From: Botryococcus braunii
Taxonomy: Eukaryota > Chlorophyta > Trebouxiophyceae
Assembly: GCA_002005505.1 (NCBI GenBank)
Contig: MVGU01001203.1
Location: 114,274 to 178,273, forward strand
DNA length: 64,000 bases
Direction of reading: 5' to 3'
The translations under genes were made by a program, and so were the position numbers. The notes under the pieces were generated by a model. The model did not search any database and had not been told where the DNA came from. It worked only from the letters and a program-made list of their open reading frames with translations. This document shows positions 18,093 to 27,437 of the stretch, in pieces (positions within the stretch are counted from its first letter, which is position 1; each line of letters starts with the position of its first letter).

Positions 18093-19067
18093 TCAACACC
18101 GTGCCCAACCTAACCCACAATGCGTGCAGGTCTGCGTAACTGGTTTTGTCGCACCAGGGCTCTTGGAGTCAGTTTGGCCTTTTGGAGTATGGTGCGGCGT
18201 TCTGGAATGACTGGGGATGTCTGATATGGTCACGGCATGTTTAAAGTGGTCTGCAAGCGTCTTTGGATACTGAAGAGAAATCGGTTTTTGCAAATCAGCC
18301 CTGCAGTCCTGCAAAAACAGGTGGCACAACGTATCCTCAGAGAATGCATTAGGGACCTTTGCTCTGAGAGCAATAAACGAAGCAATGTAAGTTCTCATAT
18401 CATGTTTGCCCTGCGACACATTCAGAAGCTGATCCAGGTGCCTCTTGTGCAGCTCTACAGGTCTAAAAGCCACTGTCAAAGCTGACAGAAAATCACTCCA
18501 AGACCCAAAGGCAGATAGACTTCCTGAGGCAATCAAATGATACTGCCCAGTCCACCAATCCAGCGCCTTCCCACGCAGAAACATCGATGCAACCTCCACT
18601 GCACGAGTAGAACCCAGATCTATCCCATATGCCCTCAAATACATCTCGCACTGCATCACCCTGGGATCTAACTTCATAGCATCTCCCTCGAATACAGGCG
18701 GGTCAGGGAATTTGAGAGATGTCTTCCCTGAACTGGCGGGAACAGGAGCCGGTGCCGGCATGACCGTTGGCTGAGGCTGGGTCAAAACCACAGGTTGTGC
18801 CAAGGCACGCTGAATCACTCGTTCAAAGCCATCAAGAAGGTTCTGAGTTGCGGCATCGTGTGGAGTCGTCGAAGGAACACTAGATCCTGCCTCAACAGCC
18901 TCCGCGGGGAGAGCTCCAATAGCAACCAAATGCCTAATCATGCGACCATGATCTACATCTGTAAGATCTACTTCCTCCTCATCAAAAGGATCTACATGGG
19001 GATCTGGGTCGACATGGCCTGGACTAGGTGCACGGGCTCTAGACCCCTAACGGGTATGTCGAGACAT
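18093..19067 (-). pseudogene. gag: Gypsy-A1 gag
   Basis: The family start codon (MSRH...) is at 19067, but TAG at 19047-19049 breaks the frame at the seventh codon where Gypsy-A2 has TCG. The frame then runs from about 18941 to 18093. The Gag core is clear: FPDPPVFEGDAMKLDPRVMQ, then ALDWWTGQYHLIAS, ELHKRHLDQLLNVSQGKHD and a tail ending CTHCGL-GWARC, which looks like a CCHC knuckle damaged by a small deletion. Gypsy-A2 lacks most of this core. Confidence 0.85.
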
Positions 19068-19125
19068 CACAAAGCCGAAAGGAAAAGAAACGCACCACAA
19101 ACAAACGATAAGGAACTAGTCCTTA

Positions 19126-19137
19126 TCGCCGACACCA
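19126..19137 (-). other. Primer binding site of Gypsy-A1
   Basis: Reads TGGTGTCGGCGA on the minus strand, one base different from the TGGTATCGGCGA site of Gypsy-A2, and lies one base from the LTR end. Confidence 0.7.
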
Positions 19138-19138
19138 C

Positions 19139-19400
19139 TGTAGCTGTAACTGAGCGGAAGAGATTTGGATGAGACAGTGAGACAGTTCGTGGTGTGCACG
19201 GAAAGAGTGTTACATCATTGATTCACAGGTTCGCCCTTAATCCCATCTAGGGTCGGATGTACACCGTACTGCCACGGACGTATAGTTGGGCAACCGAGCG
19301 ACTACCTGAGCGAGGTTGTACCGTGAATATAGATCACATGGCAAGTCATAGAGCAATGCCAAGGACCATACTAGAGCATTATACCCTAGGAAATGCTACA
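19139..19400 (-). repeat. 5' LTR of Gypsy-A1
   Basis: 262 bp, TGTAGCATTTCC to GCTACA on the minus strand. Same length and clearly the same family as the LTRs of Gypsy-A2, with several substitutions. Confidence 0.92.
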
Positions 19401-20372
19401 TCCATTGACTGTAGTTTCAGAATCTTCAGGAGAATCCTCTTCATCATTCACTACATCAAGGAGATCAGGCATTTCATCATCATCAGACAAAGTCTCCTCA
19501 AACTTGACAAATTGTCTTGCACACACTGCGACTTTGGAATCCATGAGGACACGGTAGTTTTTGCTGTGCCCATCATAGCCCAAGAAAATGCCCTCTATAC
19601 TGACAGGACCAAATTTACCATCCCTCTTTGACTTTTCTATCATGACATGACACTTGCTCCCAAAAACACGTAAGTGACTGACATCAGGAACAGTGGCAAA
19701 CCACATCTCAAAAGGGGTTTTGTCATCATTTGCAACTGCAGACAAATTCCTAACATAATTTACAGTTATGAAAGAGTCACCCCAGTATTCTGGAGGTAGG
19801 CTCGAAGCAGTCAGCATGGCTCTTGCTTTCTCCTCCAGCGTCTTGTTCATCCTCTCAATTTTCCCATTTTGTTGATGGGCATATGGTGCAGTCTTTTGAT
19901 GGCTTGCACTATTCTTTCTGCAGAATTTTTCTAACCCTGAAAACTCAGTATTATTCTCTGTCCTGATAAACTTCACCTTGCACTCATGCTGGGTTTGCCA
20001 CCCAGTCAATAAATTTATTGCCTCTCTTGATGCATCTGCCTTTGACTTGAGTAGAATAGTTGCTGACATCTCAGAAAATTCATCTAAGACATTAAGTGCA
20101 TATTTTTCATCATCATACGTTTCTGATGAAATTGGACCCATAAGATCCATATGCACAACTTCTAATTTTCTGGTGCAGACAGTGCCTGTAGGTTTGAAAG
20201 GTTGCACAGTTTGCTTCCCATGCAGACAAGCACTGTAGACACCTTTGTTTCCTATTGAATTTGAGAAATCTGAAGAGGGGAGTTTCATCCCTTTTACCAT
20301 TTTTCCCTTCATCATTCTCACCATATAGACTAGAGACAAGTGTCCCAGCCTCTGGTGCCACAGGTCTGCATC
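19401..20372 (-). pseudogene. pol: Copia-B integrase fragment (different copia family)
   Basis: The frame enters from the right at DADLWHQRLGHLS (GAG-pre-integrase) and stays open about 320 codons until Gypsy-A1 interrupts it. Integrase core: Asp in VVHMDLMGPIS; the position of the second Asp reads IRTENNTEF, so Glu replaces Asp; Glu in NGKIERMNK. Ahead of the core the zinc-binding pair reads YSACLHGKQ, with the first Cys missing. These two changes suggest an inactive enzyme although no stop is present. Cut at the right by the Copia-2 LTR (20373) and at the left by Gypsy-A1. LTRs, gag and reverse transcriptase of this element are not visible. Confidence 0.85.
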
Positions 20373-21035
20373 TGTAAAAGGTTATGGGCAGTGGCGTATC
20401 CTGTAAGCAAGCAGACATGTTGTAAGTTCGTGCCTCTCCAGCTACAGTCCTTGACGACTGTCTGCTCTTTAGACACATGCAACTGCATGAACAAGACTGG
20501 CATCCTTATGTGCCCAGTATCTTTCCAAACCAGGTCCGTTACATGTTGATCTGTCAATGAGCATCTACACACGGATAAGCTCCTGACGGCTGAAAGCAAG
20601 TACCTTCCTATACTCAATCAAGACTCCGTCCCTTAGCTGTTTGGGAGACTTGATTGTACACTAAGATGGTTCACTTACAAATAAGCAATCAAACATGAAC
20701 ACATTACCAATACACACCCTGCGTCACCGCACCTGTAAGCAAGCAGACAGGTCGTAAGTTCGTGCCTCTCCAGCTACAGTCCTTGACGACTGTCTGCTCT
20801 TTAGACACATGCAACTGCATGAACAAGACTGGCATCCTTATGTGCCCAGTATCTTTCCAAACCAGTTGCTCGACTATGCGGCGATCGCAGCTTTAATAGT
20901 CCTTTCACACTAACGCGTAATCTAGATCAGATTGTACATTATGCTCGAAATAGACCTCATCCGAACGTGTCTTGAGGTACCTTATGTGGATAGTGGACCC
21001 GTATCCTAATAATGTACATTTGAAGATCACCTAAA
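20373..21035 (-). repeat. 3' LTR of Copia-2 (long form, inner end truncated)
   Basis: 663 bp of the 703 bp long-form LTR, with both 137 bp repeat units (near 20398-20537 and 20731-20870). It starts at the terminal TGTAAAAGG and stops at CACCTAAA, where the Gypsy-C LTR begins. Confidence 0.9.
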
Positions 21036-21245
21036 TATAGTGGCAAAGGAAGAGAGAGAGAGAGAGAGAGACGAGACACCAGTCAGGTTAGAGCATTCAG
21101 CGGAATCTGTTACAAGCCGGTCAGCACCGGGACTTCCTTCGACGCCAAGACGCGTGCCACTTTCCAGAACCTTCATTTCAGGACCCGGCAGCTTCCTGCC
21201 CAAAATCCTACACATTTCAGGACCTGGCAGCTTCCTGCCGTTACA
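21036..21245 (-). repeat. 3' LTR of Gypsy-C
   Basis: 210 bp, begins TGTAACGGCAGGAAGC on the minus strand. It holds two direct copies of a unit containing CCTGCC and TTTCAGGACC(C/T)GGCAG, and a GA microsatellite that is 8 bp longer than in the other LTR, which accounts for the full length difference. Confidence 0.9.
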
Positions 21246-21672
21246 ACTTCCCCCTCCCCTACATGGGAGCGTCCTCGCTCACATCAGAGCAGTCATCACG
21301 AGCAAGACTCTGTAAGGTAAGAGTTCTTCAAGCAGTGTACATGCCGTCTACACTCAAGCAACAATATTGTTTTACACACATAGCTTAGGCGACAAATTTG
21401 TTGAGCCTCCAATGGTGAGGTACGCCAGGGTACGTCAGTGAGCTTTGTTCATCATCATTCATTGCTTGAAATTGTCATGGCGGGCTTCAAAGTGGATCGA
21501 TGATCTACACTTACCATCATGCGCGCGCGATACAGCTCACCGTACTGAACTTCCCACTTGTATAACAACGGGGTGACACGTGGGGAGCAACTAAGCCCTT
21601 CTCCCTCCCCCCGGCGGGCAGCCATGCTGTACCCGCAACAAACAAGTGCAGGAAAAGATCGCCTCTCCGTGT
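21246..21672 (-). other. Gypsy-C 3' untranslated region with polypurine tract
   Basis: About 430 bp without a gene. The end next to the LTR (21246-21262) reads GTAGGGGAGGGGGAAGT on the minus strand, a good plus-strand primer tract. Confidence 0.7.
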
Positions 21673-23271
21673 CTAAGTCCGCCTCTTCTTAGGCGCAGTA
21701 TTCGTAGTTGCTGAGGCATGCGCATTACTTCGCTTCTTAGTACCGTTGCCTGCAGCCGCGACACCTTGCGTGCGCTTCCTTGTTCCCACCTTCTCATTGA
21801 GAGCGCGACCAGCCCAGTACTCCTGGACAACCTCTTGGGCATGTTCTATTAATCCTGCTTCAGGTTCCCATGAGTTAGGCTCAGGCCCGTAGCCTTTCCA
21901 TTTTACCAAGTATTCTTTCTTCGGCGCATGGTGCGCAGCCTTCTTCTCTCGATGCATCAAAATACACTCCACCTCGTATTCCCAATCACCATCAATCCAA
22001 TCTGGCGGAGGTGAGGGAGCCACATTGACACCCTTATGATATGGCTTCAACAGCGACACATGAAACACATTGTGAATGGTGTACTCATCAGGCAACTCCA
22101 GCCTATATGCAACAGCGCCAATCCCAGCCAAAATCTTGAATGGCCCAATGAAACGAGGCAAAAACTGCTTGGTGCCAGGATGCTTCCAACGAATATTCTT
22201 AGTGGACAAGAGTACTTCTTGCCCAACTTCATACTCAACATGTCTGCGCCCCTGGTTAGCATAAGTGCGCTGCCTATCTTGTGCCTCAATCAGGTTGCGC
22301 TTCGCTAACGCGAGATCATCATGCAACTTTATAGCAAATCTTTTAGCCGACGGAAAAGCGGTCCCAGAAATCACTGCAAACGGCTCAATAGGATTCTCCC
22401 CATACACCAACCGGAATGGAGTTGTGCGAACGGATTCTTGATAAGCATTGTTATAAGCGAATTGTGCGGCTGGCACATGCACATCCCAATCATGTTGTGT
22501 AGGACTAACATAATGCCGCAACATGTCTTCCACAATGCGATTCACACGCTCAGTTTGGCCATCAGTCTGTGGATGATAAGCCGTTGAAAAGACAGACCTC
22601 GTGCCCAAAATTTTAAACAACGCTTTAGTGAAGGCACTCGTGAACACCGTTCCGCGATCAGTCAACACCTCTTTAGGCATACCGTGCAGCTTAAACACAC
22701 GATCCACAAACACATCAGCAAGACCTTCAGCAGACAGCTGATCAGTTGTTGGGATGAAATGCGCATATTTAGACAGTCTGTCCACAACCACAAGGATAGC
22801 ATCATTCCCGTTCACCGTTTTGGGTAAGTCAGTAATAAAATCCATGGAGATGCTTTCCCACCTTCGTGAAGGAATTGGTAGAGGCTGCAGCAGACCAGCT
22901 GGCACTGAGGAATCCACCTTGTTGCGCTGGCACGCATTGCAAACGCGAAGAAAATCTTCAACACCTTCCCTCAGCTTCGGCCACCAAAAATACCGTTGTA
23001 TTTTCTCCAACATTTTAGTCCGGCCCACATGGCCAGCCTGTGGCACTTCATGGTTTTCTTTGAGAATGGCTTCTTTGAGCTCTTTATCTTTACCATCTGC
23101 CATTTCGGGAACATACATTGCTTTTCCACGGAACCAGTAACCATCTTTAGCGACCAACTTCGCTCTTTGTCGTTTACGCCCATCCCTTAGAAGATGATCC
23201 TTCTCATACGCGGTCCGTATGCGGTGCAACCAGTCACCTCGGGGCACCACATGGTGAACCCATCCGGGCAC
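21673..23271 (-). CDS. pol: Gypsy-C integrase with chromodomain
   Basis: 532-codon frame. Order: end of the RNase H linker, HHCC zinc domain (HEVPQAGHVGR ... CNACQRNK), core with all three acidic residues (Asp in ISMDFITDLP, Asp in VLTDRGTVF, Glu in QTDGQTERVNR), GPY/F-type module (PRFIGPFKILAGIGAVAYRL), then a chromodomain near residues 425-480 (YEVECILMHREKK, YLVKWKGYGPEPNSWEPE) and a basic tail. In chromoviruses the chromodomain steers integration to marked chromatin. The start at 23271 overlaps the RNase H frame; the true protein is made as part of Pol, and a frameshift separates the two. This is the most complete integrase in the window. Confidence 0.93.
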   Translation of the reverse strand: MPGWVHHVVPRGDWLHRIRTAYEKDHLLRDGRKRQRAKLVAKDGYWFRGKAMYVPEMADGKDKELKEAILKENHEVPQAGHVGRTKMLEKIQRYFWWPKLREGVEDFLRVCNACQRNKVDSSVPAGLLQPLPIPSRRWESISMDFITDLPKTVNGNDAILVVVDRLSKYAHFIPTTDQLSAEGLADVFVDRVFKLHGMPKEVLTDRGTVFTSAFTKALFKILGTRSVFSTAYHPQTDGQTERVNRIVEDMLRHYVSPTQHDWDVHVPAAQFAYNNAYQESVRTTPFRLVYGENPIEPFAVISGTAFPSAKRFAIKLHDDLALAKRNLIEAQDRQRTYANQGRRHVEYEVGQEVLLSTKNIRWKHPGTKQFLPRFIGPFKILAGIGAVAYRLELPDEYTIHNVFHVSLLKPYHKGVNVAPSPPPDWIDGDWEYEVECILMHREKKAAHHAPKKEYLVKWKGYGPEPNSWEPEAGLIEHAQEVVQEYWAGRALNEKVGTRKRTQGVAAAGNGTKKRSNAHASATTNTAPKKRRT

Positions 23272-23684
23272 GCGTCGCCCGAGTCACTTGCTGCTCCAGG
23301 GACCACCCCACCTAATGGCGGGGCCGTACCGCCTCCAGTGGAACGCGCCCCCTTGCGCGTAAGTACAGCACACCTAATACGATGACCTATGCCGCGCCCC
23401 CCCATCGCGGCCCTATGCTGAACAGAGCCCCTAGGAGTGTGCACCAAAGAACTAACGACGAACGCTGGATTCCTACTCAAAGGGTCCGCAACATTAGTAC
23501 GACCGGGCTCATACTTCCACTCTATAGAGTACATCTGGAGCAACTCCGACCACCTGGCTTGCCGAGGGCTCAAAACCGATTGGGACGGCAAAAACGTGTT
23601 TGCTGCATGATCAGTGACCACTTCAAAGGGTTTCCCAAGGAGATAACATCGCCAATCAGTCAATGCCATACACACTGCAGCCAA
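23187..23684 (-). pseudogene. pol: Gypsy-C RNase H, C-terminal part
   Basis: Reads MAAVCMALTDWRCYLLGKPF then VVTDHAANTFLP and IEWKYEPGRTNVADPLSR, the usual end of gypsy RNase H, followed by a Gly/Pro-rich linker. It is out of frame with reverse transcriptase because of one extra T in a T run near 23728, and out of frame with integrase because of a second indel between about 23271 and 23400. In an intact element these three would be one polyprotein. Confidence 0.85.
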
Positions 23685-23718
23685 CTCTTGCTCGGTGACA
23701 TGATAATTTCTCTCAGCA

Positions 23719-25722
23719 TCAGAAAAATTTCCGGCTCATATAGGCACATGGGCGTCCATTTTGCTCAAGCACAGCACCAACACCATTCTTTGAGGCATCA
23801 CACACGACCCGAAACTTAGGCGCATCCGGGGAGAGATCGGGGATTGCCAACACTGGGGCATTTGTGGTGGCCCACTTCAACCCATTAAAGGCTTTTTGAC
23901 ATGCATCAGTCCACAGCCAAGGGACACCTTTGCGCAATAAGTGATTCAACGGGGCAGCAAGTTGGCTATACCCTTGTACAAATTTCCGTAAAAAATTGCA
24001 GAGGCCCAAAAACTGTCGTTCCTCAGTGGCCGTCGTCGGTACGACCCACTTCATCACTGCTGCGACTTTATCCGGATCAATCTTGATTCCATGCTTCCCC
24101 ACAATAAAGCCAAGATAGCGTAGTTCAGGCTGACAAGAAGAACACTTCTTTAGCTTCACAAACAATTTCTCTTCACGTAGGCGCTCGAACACTTTTTGCA
24201 AATGCTCTTTATGCTCTTCTTCGGTTCTAGAGAAGATTAAAACATCATCAAGGTACACTACCACAAAGCCTTCAGCCACAAAGTCATGGAATACGCGATT
24301 CATCATACGTTGAAAAGTAGCGGGGGCATTTGTCAAACCGAAGGGTAGAACTTTGAACTCATAATGGCCAAAAGGGACACGGAAAGCAGTTTTGGGAACA
24401 TCTTCCTCTTGCAAGCGAATTTGGTGATAGCCAGAGAGTAAATCAAGACTTGTAAAGCACACAGCACCTTGCAGTTTATCAAGCAACTCATCAATCCGCG
24501 GGAGAGGATAACGATCAGGGACAGTAATGCGGTTTAACGCACGATAGTCGATAACCATACGCAACGTGTCATCCTTTTTCTTCACAAACAGAACAGGGCT
24601 GCTAAACGGACTGCAACTTGGTTGAATCAATCCCTGCTCAAGAAGTTCAGCAACCTGTCTCTGTGCTTCTTGCAACTCAGGCAAAGCTAAACGGTAACCA
24701 GGTCGGGATGGAGGAACATGTTCACAATACAATGGGATAGTGTGGAACAGATGTCTGTCAGGAGGTAGGCCTTCTAATTTCTCAGAAAAGACATCACTGA
24801 ACTCAGCACGAAGATGTTGACAAATGGGGTGATTCAATCCACTTTTATCAGAAGGGACATCGGCCTTGTTTGTAGGCCCAAAAGCAGGTTCGAACTCTTT
24901 AACATCATGATCATAATCGCTATGCCCTTCGTTACGCGCTTCGTTGCCCTCTTGCCTATCAACATGTTCATGCCCTTGCTCATCCGAGCGTGTCTCGTTA
25001 TCATGCCCTTCATTCTTGCTTACCATGCCCACAAACACTGGACAGCCTTGCTTCATGCAGCGCGCCAAATGCCTCGCAGAGATGACAGTGGACTTCTTTC
25101 TAGCGCTCTTAGCAGTAGCAGAAATGGACTTAACAATCACGCCTCGCCCTCTGTTCCAAAATGTACACGTATCTTCCGCTACATCAATCTTGGCCTTATA
25201 GCGCTTAAGGAAATCCATGCCCAACAAGACATCACAGTCACCAGCCAATTTTGGTAGCACATAGTAAGTATGCACACAAGGCAAAGACTTGAAAACTGTT
25301 CGCAACTGCACTTGTTGCACCACTTTCGCAATGTCACCCGTGGCCACTTCCACTTCCAATTCATCCACTTGTTGCGGGGTTATGTTCACTTTCTTCAGAA
25401 ATTCTGCCGAGATGAATGAGAGTTCTCCCCCGGTATCAACTGCACAATCAGCGGTTGCCCCTGCAACCATACCGCGCAAGACCATTTGCGCTTCGGGGTG
25501 TTCTTTTCTCACCATTGATATACTGGGCCTCTTCTTGTCATACCACACTTCAAAAGACCACGGGGCCACAATTCTCTCTTCCCCATGCGCACTTTTCAAA
25601 GCTACACTTTCGTTGCGCCTCCCCTCCATAATTCTCTCTTTACTTTTTAAAAGGGGAGCAACACTTACTGCCTTAGCAACTCGTTTGGGCAAAAACAAAA
25701 TAAGCGCCAATCTGACGGGCAT
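23719..25722 (-). CDS. pol: Gypsy-C protease-reverse transcriptase
   Basis: 667-codon frame. Retropepsin: CAVDTGGELSFIS (near 25437) and CDVLLGMDFLKRY. Reverse transcriptase: [69 protein letters not shown] and the catalytic YLDD ([13 protein letters not shown], near 24244-24280). RNase H begins at FRVVCDASKNGVGAVLEQ and ends at YMSRKFF with a stop made by the extra T near 23728. All catalytic residues seen are intact up to there. The frame overlaps the end of gag by about 50 bp. Confidence 0.92.
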   Translation of the reverse strand: MPVRLALILFLPKRVAKAVSVAPLLKSKERIMEGRRNESVALKSAHGEERIVAPWSFEVWYDKKRPSISMVRKEHPEAQMVLRGMVAGATADCAVDTGGELSFISAEFLKKVNITPQQVDELEVEVATGDIAKVVQQVQLRTVFKSLPCVHTYYVLPKLAGDCDVLLGMDFLKRYKAKIDVAEDTCTFWNRGRGVIVKSISATAKSARKKSTVISARHLARCMKQGCPVFVGMVSKNEGHDNETRSDEQGHEHVDRQEGNEARNEGHSDYDHDVKEFEPAFGPTNKADVPSDKSGLNHPICQHLRAEFSDVFSEKLEGLPPDRHLFHTIPLYCEHVPPSRPGYRLALPELQEAQRQVAELLEQGLIQPSCSPFSSPVLFVKKKDDTLRMVIDYRALNRITVPDRYPLPRIDELLDKLQGAVCFTSLDLLSGYHQIRLQEEDVPKTAFRVPFGHYEFKVLPFGLTNAPATFQRMMNRVFHDFVAEGFVVVYLDDVLIFSRTEEEHKEHLQKVFERLREEKLFVKLKKCSSCQPELRYLGFIVGKHGIKIDPDKVAAVMKWVVPTTATEERQFLGLCNFLRKFVQGYSQLAAPLNHLLRKGVPWLWTDACQKAFNGLKWATTNAPVLAIPDLSPDAPKFRVVCDASKNGVGAVLEQNGRPCAYMSRKFF

Positions 25723-26476
25723 TCTTCTTCAGGGCATTATACTCGGAGAGCACTTCATGGGCTTTTTCGGACTTAAGCACGAACGCATACACATGACCAT
25801 CTTGCAGGTTCACTTCGGGGGTATCTTCACAAACAAGGATTTCAATTCCAGGTCCCCATTCCAAACAAACATGAGCAGCCACAAGTTTTGAGAAAGATAA
25901 GTCTTCATACCAGCCAAAGCGTCCACGCCCACGAGAGGATCCACGCCCACTCGGTGCCTTGCCGCGACCAGAATTTGGGGGACCGGCGTGATGTGCTGGG
26001 GCTTGCGGTACCTGCGCAGATCCTTGCGAGAACCGGGGAGTCATAGGGCACTCGGACTGCTTGTGGCCAGGGAGGCCACACCCATAACAAGTGAGCGGCA
26101 TGGACTGGGATGGAAAAGACCCATGATGAAAACCGGGGACATGGCGATGATGCGAGCGATCACCGCGATCAAAACCGCGACCACGAGCACGAAACCCACG
26201 AGCCTTAAACACACCGCGCGGACGACCAAACCCACGATCGAAACGACCAAACCCACGATAAGCATGGTGATTCGAAGGAAACAGATCGGAACCGCGCGAA
26301 CGAAACCCTTCAGCGACAGTATCATCGAGCCCATGAGCGATCTGGCAGAGCTCCATATACGAATCGAAAGCACGACCAGTTTTGTGGTTAATTCGACACT
26401 GAGAATGCAACGATGCACGCAACCCATTCAGAAAATTCGTAACCTTCTCATTCTCCGTGACCTCCCCACCAGGCAT
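25673..26476 (-). CDS. gag: Gypsy-C Gag, C-terminal half with zinc knuckle
   Basis: 267 codons beginning MPGGEVTENEKVTNFLNGLR, an Arg/Gly-rich region (RGFGRFDRGFGRPRG) and a CCHC knuckle C-YG-C-GLPG-H-KQSE-C near residue 130, both suited to RNA binding. It is the downstream part of Gag; the upstream part (26482-27183) ends at a stop a few bases before, and the two frames differ, so one small indel near 26480 separates them. The tail overlaps pol. Confidence 0.87.
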   Translation of the reverse strand: MPGGEVTENEKVTNFLNGLRASLHSQCRINHKTGRAFDSYMELCQIAHGLDDTVAEGFRSRGSDLFPSNHHAYRGFGRFDRGFGRPRGVFKARGFRARGRGFDRGDRSHHRHVPGFHHGSFPSQSMPLTCYGCGLPGHKQSECPMTPRFSQGSAQVPQAPAHHAGPPNSGRGKAPSGRGSSRGRGRFGWYEDLSFSKLVAAHVCLEWGPGIEILVCEDTPEVNLQDGHVYAFVLKSEKAHEVLSEYNALKKNARQIGAYFVFAQTSC

Positions 26477-26481
26477 GGAAT

Positions 26482-27183
26482 TCAGGTTGCAAGAGCGGAG
26501 TTAAACGCCAAGGCAAACTCCTGAACAGACTTCGAACCTTGACGAACCCCCTGCCAGTGGCGGCGGGCCTCCGTCACCCCTACATTCTTGTCATAAAAAT
26601 CAAACAGGAATTGCTGAAAATCTTCGAAAGTAGGGGAAGGATGGGTTACGACATACGAGGACCAGTGACCCTGAATGCTTGTAGAGAGAAATGAGACGCC
26701 AACGCGAAGCTTTTGCTGGTCATCGTTGATTCCCTGTGCCTCAACATAATTCTTAACAATAGCAACCCAGTGCCTAGTGTTATTTCCCGTGAACACCGGC
26801 GGCTTGCCTAACGCATTAGACGGAAGATTGTGCGACACCGCAGGATCACGAGCAACCTCCGTCATAAAAACCTTTCGCGCATAACTTGTAGCCCAGACAT
26901 GACGAAAAGCAGCAAGAGCACCTATCATTAGAAATTTAACAGTAGCGACATAAAACTGGGCAATCGAACTAATGATCAGATCTGTATGATCGCCGACATC
27001 GTAGTTATCGCGCGCCACCTCGACCTTACACTTCGCCATCAGTTCATCAAAATCCTTCTTACGAAACCTTGGGTAGTCACTATCAAGCGTGAGATCCAGT
27101 GCATCAAGCTCGGCAACATCGCTGGCCGCCCCCAACTTCTCACAATACGACGTAACCAACGTGGTGAAAGTAGCTGCTGACAT
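26482..27183 (-). CDS. gag: Gypsy-C Gag, N-terminal half
   Basis: ATG at 27183 (MSAATFTTLVTSYCEKLGAA) follows the primer site by about 37 bp. Gag core: PPVFTGNNTRHWVAIVKNYVEAQ, GHWSSYVVTHPSPTFEDFQQFLFDFY and a conserved VQEFALAFNSAL. It stops at 26482 where a small indel shifts the frame; the rest is the frame at 25673-26476. An ATG 24 bp upstream is in frame but less likely because it lies close to the primer site. Confidence 0.87.
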   Translation of the reverse strand: MSAATFTTLVTSYCEKLGAASDVAELDALDLTLDSDYPRFRKKDFDELMAKCKVEVARDNYDVGDHTDLIISSIAQFYVATVKFLMIGALAAFRHVWATSYARKVFMTEVARDPAVSHNLPSNALGKPPVFTGNNTRHWVAIVKNYVEAQGINDDQQKLRVGVSFLSTSIQGHWSSYVVTHPSPTFEDFQQFLFDFYDKNVGVTEARRHWQGVRQGSKSVQEFALAFNSALAT

Positions 27184-27220
27184 TATACCCAACAGGTAGA
27201 TTAGCAAAACCTTGCTTTAC

Positions 27221-27232
27221 TCGCCGATACCA
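27221..27232 (-). other. Primer binding site of Gypsy-C
   Basis: TGGTATCGGCGA on the minus strand, three bases from the LTR end, identical to the site of Gypsy-L, Gypsy-A2 and Gypsy-R. Confidence 0.8.
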
Positions 27233-27235
27233 CCT

Positions 27236-27437
27236 TATAGTGGCAAAGGAAGAGAGAGAGAGACGAGACACCAGTCAGGTTAGAGCATTCAGCGGAATCT
27301 CTTACAAGCCGGTCAGCACCGGGACTTCCTTCGACGCCAAGACGCGTGCCACTTTCCAGAACCTTCATTTCAGGACCCGGCAGCTTCCTGCCCAAAATCC
27401 TACACATTTCAGGACCCGGCAGCTTCCTGCCGTTACA
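27236..27437 (-). repeat. 5' LTR of Gypsy-C
   Basis: 202 bp, nearly identical to 21036-21245 apart from the shorter GA run and two or three substitutions. The outer end (TGTAACGG at 27437) meets Copia-2 reverse transcriptase sequence. Confidence 0.9.

Larger units (their letters stand above)
17529..19400 (-). mobile_element. Gypsy-A1, proximal part: 5' LTR, gag and protease lead-in
   Basis: Minus-strand gypsy whose distal part lies at 1363-2480; Gypsy-M separates them. The LTR edge at 19400 meets Copia-B coding sequence directly, so this element inserted into Copia-B. The sequence matches Gypsy-A2 and keeps the middle of gag that Gypsy-A2 has lost. Confidence 0.88.
21036..27437 (-). mobile_element. 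Gypsy-C: chromodomain Ty3/gypsy element (chromovirus)
   Basis: 6.4 kb on the minus strand with short LTRs (27236-27437 and 21036-21245), the TGGTATCGGCGA primer site, gag, protease, reverse transcriptase, RNase H, integrase and a C-terminal chromodomain. Three frame breaks separate the parts. The two flanks belong to different places of Copia-2 (LTR on the left, reverse transcriptase on the right), so there is no matching target duplication. Confidence 0.93.
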
